A DNA stretch of 10,520 nt from Gonium pectorale (taxonomy: Eukaryota; Chlorophyta; Chlorophyceae; Chlamydomonadales; Volvocaceae): positions 876,001 through 886,520 of the forward strand of contig LSYV01000013.1 in the NCBI GenBank assembly GCA_001584585.1, given 5' to 3'. The position numbers and the translations under genes are program-made. Below the pieces are notes generated by a model that was given only the letters and a program-made list of their open reading frames with translations, was not told the origin of the DNA and ran no database searches. Shown here one piece after another: positions 1 through 8,044 of the stretch (positions are counted from its first letter, which is position 1; the number at the start of each line of letters is the position of its first letter).

Positions 1-87
1 GCCGTGTTTTCTGGGCTCCATGACCTGACACAATGCGCTACCCGCCGAGTGCCCGACCGCCCCCTTTCCTGACCGTCAAACCGACAG

Positions 88-132
88 GTGCGGTTGGAGC
101 TGGAGGTCTACTCGGACGCACAGCAGCAGCCC
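88..132 (+). CDS. possible internal exon of gene A or of an upstream gene (partial)
   Basis: A stretch read in the same frame as the first modelled exon of gene A encodes VRLELEVYSDAQQQP. It is preceded by an acceptor-like sequence, with a branch-like CCTGAC and the acceptor CGACAG ending at 87. Two GT dinucleotides follow, at 133 (GTGCCT) and 141 (GTGGCA); both are only moderate donors. The composition (alternating hydrophobic and charged residues, then glutamines) is more protein-like than the surrounding G-runs. I could not join it in phase to the acceptor at 538/539, so its membership of gene A is inferred from position only. No family is recognised. Confidence 0.28.
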
Positions 133-148
133 GTGCCTGGGTGGCAGC

Positions 149-172
149 GGGGGGGGGCGGGGGAGGGCGGGG
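149..172 (+). other. G-rich tract with G-quadruplex potential
   Basis: Four G-runs of 9, 5, 3 and 4 bases are separated by single C or A bases, which fits the usual G3+ quadruplex pattern. G-rich sequence continues to about 250. It lies just after the possible exon at 88-132 and before the first modelled exon of gene A, so it would be intronic or in the 5' region. Whether it folds is inference. Confidence 0.45.
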
Positions 173-558
173 ATCAGTGGGTTGGGAGGCGTCCTCAGTG
201 GGGAAGCCGGGGGCGCATGTCGGGGCGGGGCTTGGCGGGCGGGGGGGCCAGGCGGCGGGAAGGGCGTAAAACCGTACAGGCGCACGCGCGTGGTGACTGG
301 GATAAGTCCGGGACGGGACGGTTAGGCTAAGCCTACTTCCTATACATTTCCAAGCACACGGGCTTGGCGATGTGCCGGTTGGTGGTTGGAGGTTGACGGA
401 CAGGCCACCCACGTGCACACCCCCAGCCTCCGTACACCGATAGCCTGGCCGTCAGTGACCCTTGCCCTCGAGGCCCGGGATCGTGCCCCAGACCAGCACC
501 TCCCCGACGCCCCTCGCCTGATGCCCCCACTCCCACAGCTTCTGGCTTCCACACCAGC

Positions 559-2707
559 ATGGGGCTGGTCAGCCTCCGCTGCCGCGGCCCCGCGCCGGAC
601 GGCTTCAAGGCCCTCCTCGACGAGCACGCCCGCCAGGCGGTCGCCGCCGACGCGGCGAGGCCTGCCGGTGCTGCCGCAAGGCCCCCGGCGGCGGCTGCGC
701 CGATGCCGACGCGGGCTGGGCCGCCCCCGCCGCTGGATCCCGCTAACTCGCCCCTGCGCGCCGGCCTGCAAGCCCGCGCAGCCGCTGCCGCCGCAGTGAG
801 GGAGGGGAGCCCCGCAGGGGCGGCGCCGGCGCCGGCATTGCCGCGGGTGGCCGCCGCTGGTGACGTGCCCTTCGCCCCGCCGCCGCCGCCGGTGCAGCGG
901 CCAGTACGGCCGGACCCGGCCCTGCTTCAGGCCATGGTCGAAATGGTGCGTCCCCCCTGATGCCCGGTAAAGCCGGTATCCCATGGCTCGCATCGTTGTC
1001 GGTGTGGCGGTGGCTCCGTACGGGGCGGCAAGTGAGAGGAGGACGAGGAAAAGCCGCTGCTCCGGCCCAGCCCAGCCGACTGGGGCCATGCCCGGTCATG
1101 CCCTGACGTGTGGCCGAGAGGGAGGCGGGTGGGCTGCTGCCGTCGCCATGCACACGAGGAGATGTGCCTGGAGTTGGGGTTAGGGGGGCGGCGTGCCCCC
1201 TCACTGCCCCTCTTGGATACAACTATAGCAGCCCCGCAGCCCCGTGCCGGCTGGAGCTGGTCGTGTATTGGATCCTTGACACGGCACACAGCACGCAGCA
1301 CGTTTCGAGCACGCCGTATCTTCCGGCATTCCCAACGCACGGCACGGACGTTTCCCGGGAGGAGACCTTGGGCCCGTTCCAGACCGGTACAAGGTCCCGG
1401 GGTCGGTTCGTTCCGGCCTTACAAAGGGGCTCATGCCGCTTCACCTCGCTTCATTCATCGAGCACCCCTCCCCGTTGCGCTCCACCCTCTCCCTAGCACC
1501 GCTAGCCAATGCGACCGCTGAGACTCCGACTCCATGGCTCCACCTGCGGCTGCTGCACTCCTCCGTGCGCTCTGCACCGTGAGGCCCCCGGGGCCCGGCC
1601 ATACCAACTCGCAGGCGCGCCGAGCGACTGCATGCCTCTTAACGTTTTTTCTTCAAAGCTTCGGCAGCCTTGTCCTTTTTCCTCGCTTTCCACAAGTACC
1701 CACTTTCTCATTGCTCGCCGTCCCGTACGTAACTGTTCAGGAAGTGCTCGACTACCTGCTAGCGTTCGGCGACCAGCCTGGCATAGACGACCCGTTGGAT
1801 CAATCGTCAACCGCCCAACCGCTGGCGCCGCCGTCGGCGCCAAACACCTCGCTGCGCTACCCCACCATGCTGCCCGGCGATGCCGGCGCCGCCTCACGCC
1901 GCCGCCGCACCTGCCGTACGACCGGACAGCCCGTCGCCGTCGCCGTCCGCACCATACGGCGAAGCCGCCTTGCTGTACGGCGGCATCGGCGCCAGAGCGG
2001 CCGCGGCTCCGTGCCGCCGCCAGGAGCCATCGGCGCCGTCGCCACCACGTCGGCCGCGCAGTTGGCCGACGGCTTGCAGGCCCTGCCACTGCGGCAGCAG
2101 CAGCCGCTGTACCACTGCGGCAGAGCTCCGAACCTGCCGTCCTTGGGTGCCTGCTACTCCTCCTCCCCCTCCCTCGGCGCGCACTCCGCCTCCGCCATAG
2201 ATATCGCGGGGATACCGGTAGTCAAGCAGGAGCAGCAGAAGACGGCTGAGTCGGGCAGGTGGGCCATGCCAGGCCAGCCGGAGGCGGGTGGCACGCCGCG
2301 GGCTTTCGATAGGGATGCTGCATGCGGCCTGAGGGGGCGCAGGCCGGTGGACACTTAGGCCACGGCGGCATCTAGGCTACCGCGCGCGGTGCTGTGCGCC
2401 CAGGCTATGAGCCCCCCTGCAAGAGCTATGAAAATGTTGCCGACTTTCAGGCTGTCCTGATCAGGGCTTATTAGCAGACGTTTACAAAGGCGCCCCCAGC
2501 TATGACACCCCATGTATGTACGTTCACGAGGTCCCCGCGCCTCCGCTCGCACCTAGCACCCCCTCCCTCTCCCCCTCCCGCTCTGCGTGCCCACACCCCT
2601 CGTGCCCTAGCCCCTCGCGCCTCCCTTCGCCGCGCCGCAGGGCGTTGGAGCAGGCATCACGGGACCTGCTGGCGCTGATGTCCAGCGGCGCTGGCGCAGA
2701 GACGTAA
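559..2707 (+). CDS. gene A: Ala/Pro-rich protein of unknown function, three modelled exons (5' end uncertain)
   Basis: Proposed exons are 559-945, 1741-2258 and 2641-2707, giving 323 residues and a TAA at 2705-2707. Splice sites: donor GTGCGT at 946, acceptor GTTCAG ending at 1740, donor GTGGGC at 2259, and acceptor CCGCAG ending at 2640 after a long pyrimidine-rich tract. Both junctions keep the frame (phase 0, then phase 2). Exon 1 starts with SLRCRGPAPDGFKALLDEHA and becomes Ala/Pro-rich, a common feature of volvocine proteins. The second junction gives VEM|EVLDYLLAFG. The C-terminus KQEQQKTAESGR|ALEQASRDLLALM looks like a short amphipathic helix. The ATG at 559 is only a candidate start: an acceptor-like CCCACAG ends at 538 and the frame is open upstream of the ATG, so this may be an internal exon. 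The middle of exon 2 (about 1890-2030) is Arg-rich in this frame but more protein-like one frame over. No domain is recognised. The gene lies head-to-tail with gene B. Confidence 0.5.
946..1740 (+). other. likely intron of gene A
   Basis: This 795-base stretch lies between the donor GTGCGT (946) and the acceptor TGTTCAG (ending 1740). Open frames within it are biased by composition and show no conserved motif. T-rich runs (ACGTTTTTTCTTCAAAG and TTGTCCTTTTTCC, about 1641-1682) lie near its 3' end, as expected before an acceptor. A missed small exon cannot be excluded. Confidence 0.45.
2259..2640 (+). other. likely last intron of gene A
   Basis: The intron is 382 bases, with donor GTGGGC and acceptor CCGCAG. 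A strongly pyrimidine-rich tract runs from about 2540 to 2635. The phase (two bases left before, one base taken after, giving an Arg codon) supports the join. In-frame stops appear if it is retained (TAG at about 2356). Confidence 0.5.
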
Positions 2708-2801
2708 CGCGTATTTCATTCGGCGGAGGGGCGGCGCAGGGGGGAGGCGGCGCGCTTGCAGTCCCATACAACTCCCAGACTCCCGTTTTCATGAAGGTGG
2801 T

Positions 2802-2849
2802 GGTGGCTGTTGCCGTACGGTTGGGGGTGGCTGTTGCCGTACGGTTAGG
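2802..2849 (+). repeat. two-copy tandem repeat, 24-base period, with CCGTACGG palindrome
   Basis: GGTGGCTGTTGCCGTACGG is repeated with a 24-base period (2802-2825 and 2826-2849; the first 21 bases are identical). Each copy carries the perfect palindrome CCGTACGG (2813-2820 and 2837-2844). It sits between the gene A stop codon and the gene B start, so it may be part of the gene B promoter or 5' UTR. GTAC is the core of copper-response elements in Chlamydomonas; any such role here is speculation. Confidence 0.7.
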
Positions 2850-2956
2850 CCGTACATACGGAAATGCAACCCTACAGGAGGATGTATGCCTTCTCTGCCG
2901 TAAGCATATTTCACTCCAGCTTTGCAGTCTCAGGGGCGTGCACCGCTACTGGCTTG

Positions 2957-5499
2957 ATGGAGTATACAATGGACAAGGGACAGTTAGGAGATTTCTTGCA
3001 GAAACGGTGCAGATATGAATTCACCGAGAACGAGGTCGACGCGCTTATCAGAATGGGCTTTACCAACGAGGCAGCGCTGGATGGGGTGCCCCAGGAGTAC
3101 CTCGAAAGCCTGAAGCACGCGCTGCGGCCTGGCGCCTTGAGATTGCTTGTGGAAACCTTCTCTTGTGCGAACTTTGGTCAGGGCCCGGTCAGGGTCCAGT
3201 GCTCGAAATCTCTGGCCACTCTTGCTTGCAGGCAAAAGCTCGAGCACCCCGAGCATCACGTTCAAGACGAATTCGGGCAAGAGCAGGACCATGACCTTCG
3301 ACGAGCTCCCCTCCTGGCAAGAGCTAAGTGTTGCTGTGGAGGAGCTGTTTGAGGAGCACCGTATTGAAGACTTTGTACTCGAGGCAGATGGTATCAAGCT
3401 GAGCGCTCGGAACTGGGGCAAGCTTGCGAAGACGGCCAAGGTCATATGGGTAGGACTACTCGCCAGGAGGACCAGGAGGACGCGAGGGCCTCGTGCTTCC
3501 TACATACTTGGTTTAGGTTTAGATGACTATGGGCTCCCCGCAGCTTCTCCCCGCTCCCTGTGCTGCAAGACCCTCGTTTAGAGAACACTCTTTCCCCGTG
3601 TGCCTGGTCCTTCCAATTCATTCCCGCCTGCCTGTGCCCCGCCTTCCAATTTTCCGAACCCCTGCATGTGCTTCCTTCATGGGACTTGTCATGCTGTGGT
3701 CCCTCCCATCTTTTTGCAGGTCTGTCCTATTCGCGTCACGCTCGAAATCAGATTACGTTGAATGCTTGCTCTCCCGTTAGCATTCCAGGTTTAGGTTGCT
3801 TGCTAGGGTTGGGACCGTGCATGGCCGGCTTGAAGCAGTGGGGTTACCGTAGTTGCAGTAACCAGAGCGGCTGTACTTGCTAAACCAGGGCGACGGGCCT
3901 CATTTACTGCGTGCTTCGTGTATTGAATTGCCCCTTCACGCGGTATCCTGGGTGTTGCAGGTCAACAGCTGCTGCAAGCCGTTCTCATCTTTCAGCATAC
4001 TGAACATCCTGGACACGACTTCTGTTTATGAATCGGTCACGGACACCAGCATATTCTCGCTGATCGACTATGACAAGAGCACGCTCCTTGACGAGGCGGT
4101 GGCGGACCGCTTGGGGCTTGCGACGCACGGAGATGTAGTTGACCTGGTTGGAAAGGAGCTTGCGGTTCGCAACTACTGCGACGACCCGGCGGAGCATAAG
4201 AGAGAGGCGAGCCGGCGTGAGCTGATCAGCCCTGTCCTGTTTGGGGCAGCCACCCTCGCTGGTAAGTTTGGCGTGTTCTCTTACCTGTGCACCTCCTTGG
4301 AGCATCGTGCTATCGCCCTCTCGTCTGCTTTACCATGCGTTGTTGGAGTCCCATCCTGTCTCACCATTATATTAATTGCGCCTGCGCTATTGTGAAGCGG
4401 ATCTCATTGTGTCATGTGTGTAACGTCCTAAAACCCTCAGGTGCGGTCCAGGTTACGGCCGAGTTTCCTCTGGTGGGCCCGCAAGCAAAGGGCCAGGTGG
4501 ACTACATGCTCTTTTACAAGAAGTTTGGCATTGTGTGCGTGGAGGTGAGATAGCGGCGAGCTTACCTGCCATGCTATTTGCCTTCCGGCTTGCCGTACAG
4601 CTGTCCTGTTGCGTTGTATATCAGCAGCTTCTTGTCCCGATGTCACAGCTTAGCTTTGAACTTCTGCTGCTGCGTTGTTCATCAACAGATGTTCCACCGT
4701 GACTCAATGGACCGGTGCATGGTGTGGGTTGAGTACCTGCTGCATCTCTGGTGTCGTGCAGGGAAAGCTGTTCGAGGACCTGGAGGACTACACGGGGCAG
4801 CTCGCTGCAGAGATGAAGACTTCACGGGAGCATTTCAAGCTCTCCGTTCTGCACAAGCGCAAGCACGAGGACGACGGAGAGTTCAAGCAGGTATGGTGCC
4901 CTCTCATTGTTCTGGTTTGCTGAACATGCAAAAGTTGTGGTCAGATAGTCCACCACGCGTACAATACTGGCCTGCCGCATGTGCCCCTGGCAGGGCCAAG
5001 ACCGGGCTCACAGTACAATTTGGGCGTAGCGTCACACACTGCCTACCTTGTAACCTATTGTCGTGGGTGCAGCCTGTCCCCAAAGTGGCAGGCAGCGGTG
5101 AATGGCGCGCACTCAGTGCCGTAGGTGTGGCGTGTGCCTTGTGTTTGGAAGCATTAGTTTGGGGGCAGGCTGCATGCTGGTACATTGATGTGCCGGGTGC
5201 CACATTTAAGCGTAAACTTCTTCTCGGAACCCTTTTGGACGCAGGTTCCATCCTACGGCATCCTGACCAACGGCCTTACATACGTCTTCTTCAAGTACCT
5301 GCCGGGCAGCAAGGAGCTGATTCAGTCGGCCACGATGAACCTGAGCCTGCAACCCAACGTAACGGCGGCCCTTGCGGCTGAATCCGCGCTGCCGGTGATG
5401 AGGCGCCTGATGTGGATCATCCAGCAGCAGAAGAACGAGCTCGATGAGTTCTGGAGCAAGTGGAGCAACAAGAAACCGAAGCTCGCCCCGGAGCTGTAA
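2957..5499 (+). CDS. gene B: SAM-like + beta-grasp-like + Crinkler-type PD-(D/E)XK nuclease protein, six exons
   Basis: Exons are 2957-3164, 3232-3449, 3961-4261, 4441-4544, 4762-4890 and 5245-5499 (1215 nt, 404 residues, stop TAA 5497-5499). All five introns begin GT, end AG and keep phase. Residues about 7-67 resemble a SAM-like helical domain (MGFTNEAALDGVPQEYL...LRPGALRLL). Residues about 77-142 resemble a ubiquitin-like beta-grasp (SITFKTNSGK, then helix SWQELSVAVEELF, then DFVLEADGIKLS). Residues about 224-330 form the nuclease: RRELISPVL (E229), GQVDY (D263), VCVE|GK (E277, K279), the GQLAAEM helix (Q290) and YGILTNGLTYVFF. This matches the PD-(D/E)XK core found at the C-terminus of Crinkler effectors, so DNA or nucleic acid cleavage is the expected activity. 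No P-loop (Walker A) is present. The C-terminus (388-404) is Lys/Trp-rich. In-frame ATGs exist at 2864, 2882, 2957 and 2969; starting at 2864 would add 31 residues with a basic-hydrophobic character that could be a targeting signal. The intron at 3450-3960 could hide a small exon. The domain assignment of the nuclease is strong; the other two domains are by pattern only. Confidence 0.85.
3450..3960 (+). other. intron 2 of gene B (511 bases), may hide a small exon
   Basis: The donor is GTAGGA at 3450 (an alternative, GTCATA at 3441, is also in phase) and the acceptor is GGTGTTGCAG ending at 3960. A second good acceptor, TCTTTTTGCAG, ends at 3719 and is followed by an open stretch reading VCPIRVTLEIRLR before a stop at 3759. 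No donor there joins well in phase to exon 3, except GTCACG at 3735, which would make a 15-base micro-exon. I therefore treat the whole stretch as intron. Confidence 0.6.
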
Positions 5500-5875
5500 G
5501 GTGGAAGGTCGTTGAGGTTTACGGCTGAAGGTTAAACTCAAAAGCACTGCAGCCAGCTTTGTTACTGAGCTAGTGCTTGTGGCTGTTAGCATGATGCATG
5601 ATAGTTTTTGGTCAGTCGTGGTCATGGACCTTCTGTGACGTGGCGCCCGTGTACGGGAGCTGGTGACAGTCATGGGCTTGGGTCGGCTGCTCGTACGAGA
5701 CAAAGGCAATGTGCCCGGAAACAGCAGGGTATCCCTGCGGCATAAGGTTCGACTTATTGGACGAGGTACGAGGCCGATATGTCGGTTTATTGCGAGGTAC
5801 CTGCGGTTTGCGTGGAAGCAGGGCGCGTGTCGGGTACGTGCCCTGTACGGCATGGGGGCCGCCGACCAGGGTCTT

Positions 5876-5894
5876 CCCGGGGCGCGACCCCGGG
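5876..5894 (+). repeat. perfect hairpin, 7-bp stem, 5-base loop
   Basis: CCCGGGG and CCCCGGG flank the loop CGCGA. An outer pair, GCCGC (5859-5863) with GCGGC (5896-5900), can extend the structure. In the likely 3' UTR it could be an RNA structure; its function is unknown. Confidence 0.5.
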
Positions 5895-5928
5895 TGCGGC
5901 TAACTGCCGTTATGCCTTGTAGTTCATA

Positions 5929-5958
5929 GGGCTGGTCCTTCTGCTCGGACCGTGGCCC
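5929..5958 (+). repeat. two-part hairpin
   Basis: The inner stem is GGTCC (5934-5938) with GGACC (5947-5951). The outer stem is GGGC (5929-5932) with GCCC (5955-5958). They are separated by a small internal loop. It lies in the probable 3' UTR of gene B. Confidence 0.4.
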
Positions 5959-6292
5959 TAGTTTTCCCGCCCACCCCCCGCTGTCGGCGCTTCCTCGTTC
6001 GGGCGCCAGTGTCGGCGTGGGTGCGGCTGTCGGTTCGGTTCTCGGCCTGGGCCGCCGGCCGGGCCTTTTGCCTTTTTCTCTAGTTTCCGAGTGCGAGTGA
6101 ACTGCATGCATTTCCGGCCACTAGTGCAGTCTTAAGACGGGGTTGTCGATGGGGACGGGTTTTTTCGTTGTTAGACGGGACGGCGGCGGAGAGCGTTTGG
6201 CCGGCCGCCTTGGGGCTTGTGTTTGGCTCAACGGTTTACAACCTGGCGTCACATCGCTGGGTTTCCTGGTCGGGTTTGCCGCATTTGGCTGC

Positions 6293-6297
6293 TGTAA
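6293..6297 (+). terminator. candidate polyadenylation signal TGTAA for gene B
   Basis: TGTAA is the common green-algal polyadenylation element. This is the first + strand copy after the one overlapping the gene B stop codon, about 800 bases downstream. A pentamer is weak evidence on its own. Confidence 0.35.
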
Positions 6298-7290
6298 CGC
6301 ATTACGGCAGTAACGAGCAATAAGGGTGCCGCACAAGCTCAGAGCGGTGTGGTCGCTATGGAAGCGAGGATGCCTGCGATGCACTACTCCCCGTTGCTCG
6401 GCCAAGGCCGTGCAAGGCGTGCAGTGCCTTGCGCGTTGCTGAGATGTGATGATGGCGGCATGAGTATCAGGCCGTGAAGCGTGATTGAATCCCTGTGGCT
6501 GCCCGGTCCGTTCAGGTGCAAGCCCACTGGTCGGATCCAGTTGACAACGGTTGTTACAGTCCGGCGTTTTGCTGCGTACCACACGAACATGCGTTATGGC
6601 CTTGCGTTACTTGGTTTTCGTGGGCTTGGCGCTTACTGAGCTCTTTGTCCTTCGTTGCACTCCGTTGGGGGATGTGAGGCGCCAAGCCAGATTAGCCGTG
6701 TCACAGCACGTGATACAGCACGACAGCTGTTGAGCTATATTAGGTGCCTTGATGTAGCAGGTTCCATTGGTCCCGCTGGGCAAACTCGGGTATGGCACGC
6801 CGTGTTGTTTGTTGGTTAGTATTCGTTGTATCCTGCTAGTAGCTGATCTCTGCTTAGTTGATGCCAGCATATCTCGTGTTCGCGTACCGTTGTGGTATTA
6901 GCCGTGTCCTTCCGTATTGTGTTTGCCTGGGGCCACATCGGCGTCGACACTCATCTCCATAGCAGTCCCTCATAAGCCAGGTCTCGGACCTGACAACGGC
7001 GTGCCCCTACGTGGGTTTTGAAAGCTGTGTGTGTACGGAGGTGTGAGCTGGCCATGTGTGCTGGGTGGGGACCTGATTTCTTTTGCGGACGGACCGGAGT
7101 GTCAGCGGTGCCAAGGTCGTTAAAAGGGAGGAACCCCACCCGTCCACATGCGAACGTCATGTAGCGGTGCCGAAGATCCACGTCCAGCTTCTTCCTTCTC
7201 CCAAACAAAGTTCTTGCATCGCGTGTAAGCGCTATGCAGTGCAGCGCGCTGTTCCTGCTGCGCATGTCAGCACGGGACAACATAGGCAAG
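6298..7290. other. stretch without a recognisable gene
   Basis: Both strands have only short open frames of mixed composition, and none shows a family motif. The GC content is lower than over gene A. A small perfect hairpin lies at 6412-6432 (GCAAGGC, 7-base loop, GCCTTGC). An imperfect direct repeat of ACAGCACG occurs near 6706-6724 beside a CACGTG. I see no transposon ends or protein remnants. Confidence 0.4.
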
Positions 7291-7333
7291 TGTGTCGTAC
7301 ATGCAGTAGACTGGCGTGTATGTATACGACACA
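7291..7333 (+). repeat. inverted repeat, 12-bp arms with a 2-base bulge
   Basis: TGTGTCGTACAT (7291-7302) pairs with 7320-7333, which is its reverse complement with an extra TA. The loop is 17 bases. It lies about 150 bases upstream of the stronger hairpin at 7478-7536, so this region may give rise to structured RNA. Confidence 0.5.
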
Positions 7334-7477
7334 TCGCGCTTCAGTCCCTGCTGTGCGAGGTTGTGTAGCCTTTCCATCTGTACTGCCCGTGCTGTCTCGG
7401 CTGCCGTGTGCTTGCGCTGGTGAGTGCGATGAGGCCCAAACGGGTCACACGACGGGCGGGGTATGCATGGGCATGGT

Positions 7478-7536
7478 CCCTGTCGGTTGGGATGGGCTGG
7501 AGCCGCTCGGGCGGGCTCCCATCCCAACCGACAGGG
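7478..7536 (+). repeat. long perfect hairpin: 19-bp stem, 21-base loop
   Basis: CCCTGTCGGTTGGGATGGG (7478-7496) is exactly reverse-complemented by 7518-7536. The loop (7497-7517) can fold further through AGCC (7501-7504) with GGCT (7514-7517). A perfect 19-bp stem is far beyond chance in a 10-kb window and resembles algal small-RNA (miRNA-like) hairpins or the core of a short foldback element. It follows a strong donor-like GTGAGTGCG at 7420 and precedes acceptors near 7761-7772, so it may sit inside an intron. No expression evidence is available. Confidence 0.75.
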
Positions 7537-7772
7537 TCTCTGCCTGCACGCTGCTGCCCACTTCAAGCAGGCTCTGAAGCTGCGCGCATAAGATGCTTGC
7601 ACTACTACGGTCCCCTGCGTTGAACCTCCGGATCAGCTCCACAACGCCTCCCCACAGGCGACCGTCAACTAGCGCCATTAACTTGCCTCCCGTGTATCAT
7701 AATGTATCGTGCGCGCTGCGCGCCACAGTTCCTTCTAATTGCCGTCTCGTTGCTTTCTCAGTTCCTTCTCAG

Positions 7773-7802
7773 TTCGGGGCGGAGCAGCCTCGCGGCGTCA
7801 GC
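7773..7802 (+). other. candidate small exon between strong splice sites
   Basis: The acceptor TTCCTTCTCAG ends at 7772 (an alternative TTTCTCAG ends at 7761), and the strong donor GTAAGTACG begins at 7803. The 30 bases between are GC-rich, unlike the T-rich flanks. Joined to the donor at 7420 and the next candidate exon, a reading frame stays open. Whether the transcript is coding is unknown. Confidence 0.35.
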
Positions 7803-7921
7803 GTAAGTACGACGCTTTCCTTGTTGCTCGCTACAATTGCTGCTTCTTTCTTGTTCATACCGTGCCTTCAACTTCTATGTTCACCTTCATGGTCACCCCT
7901 CACTCCTTTGTCCTCGCGCAG

Positions 7922-7981
7922 ACACACAGGCCCTTGCAATACAGCTATTCTTGCGGTTCACAATGCGTACCTCGGTGTACC
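7922..7981 (+). other. candidate small exon between strong splice sites
   Basis: The acceptor GTCCTCGCGCAG ends at 7921 after a pyrimidine-rich tract, and the donor GTGAGTCGG begins at 7982. The exon is 60 bases. In the frame kept open across the 7420 and 7803 donors it reads HTQALAIQLFLRFTMRTSVY. No family is recognised, and it could also be a non-coding exon. Confidence 0.35.
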
Positions 7982-8044
7982 GTGAGTCGGCCCCATTCGG
8001 TATCATGTTCTTAAGGCGAAGAGTGAGCGTATAGAATGCATAGG

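Larger units (their letters stand above)
5500..6297 (+). other. probable 3' UTR of gene B
   Basis: From the stop codon to the TGTAA at 6293-6297 there is no open frame with coding character on either strand. The long minus-strand frame over 5206-6111 is antisense to the last exon of gene B and shows no family motif. UTRs of several hundred bases are usual in Chlamydomonas and its relatives. The stretch contains hairpins at 5876-5894 and 5929-5958. The TGTAA overlapping the stop codon itself (5495-5499) seems too early to be the main signal. Confidence 0.4.

Noticed and set aside
340..1089. 249-residue minus-strand open frame
   Set aside because: It is Arg/Gly/Ala-rich and antisense to gene A exon 1. 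It shows no motif and is explained by high GC removing stop codons.
1502..2089. 195-residue minus-strand open frame
   Set aside because: It lies antisense to gene A exon 2, is Arg-rich, and has no start context or splice support.
2957..5499. Gene B considered as a transposon-encoded nuclease
   Set aside because: It has five introns, and no terminal inverted repeats, target-site duplication or reverse-transcriptase/transposase sequence were seen nearby. A cellular gene is the simpler reading.
5740..5760. T-arm-like sequence with GTTCGA, considered as part of a tRNA
   Set aside because: The stem pairs ATAAG/CTTAT around a 6-base loop. No acceptor, D-arm or anticodon arm can be placed around it.
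5206..6111. 301-residue minus-strand open frame
   Set aside because: Its 3' half is the reverse complement of the last exon of gene B, and the rest is Pro/Arg-rich with no family pattern.
6121..6582. 153-residue minus-strand open frame
   Set aside because: No motif, weak codon bias, and it spans the likely polyadenylation site of gene B.
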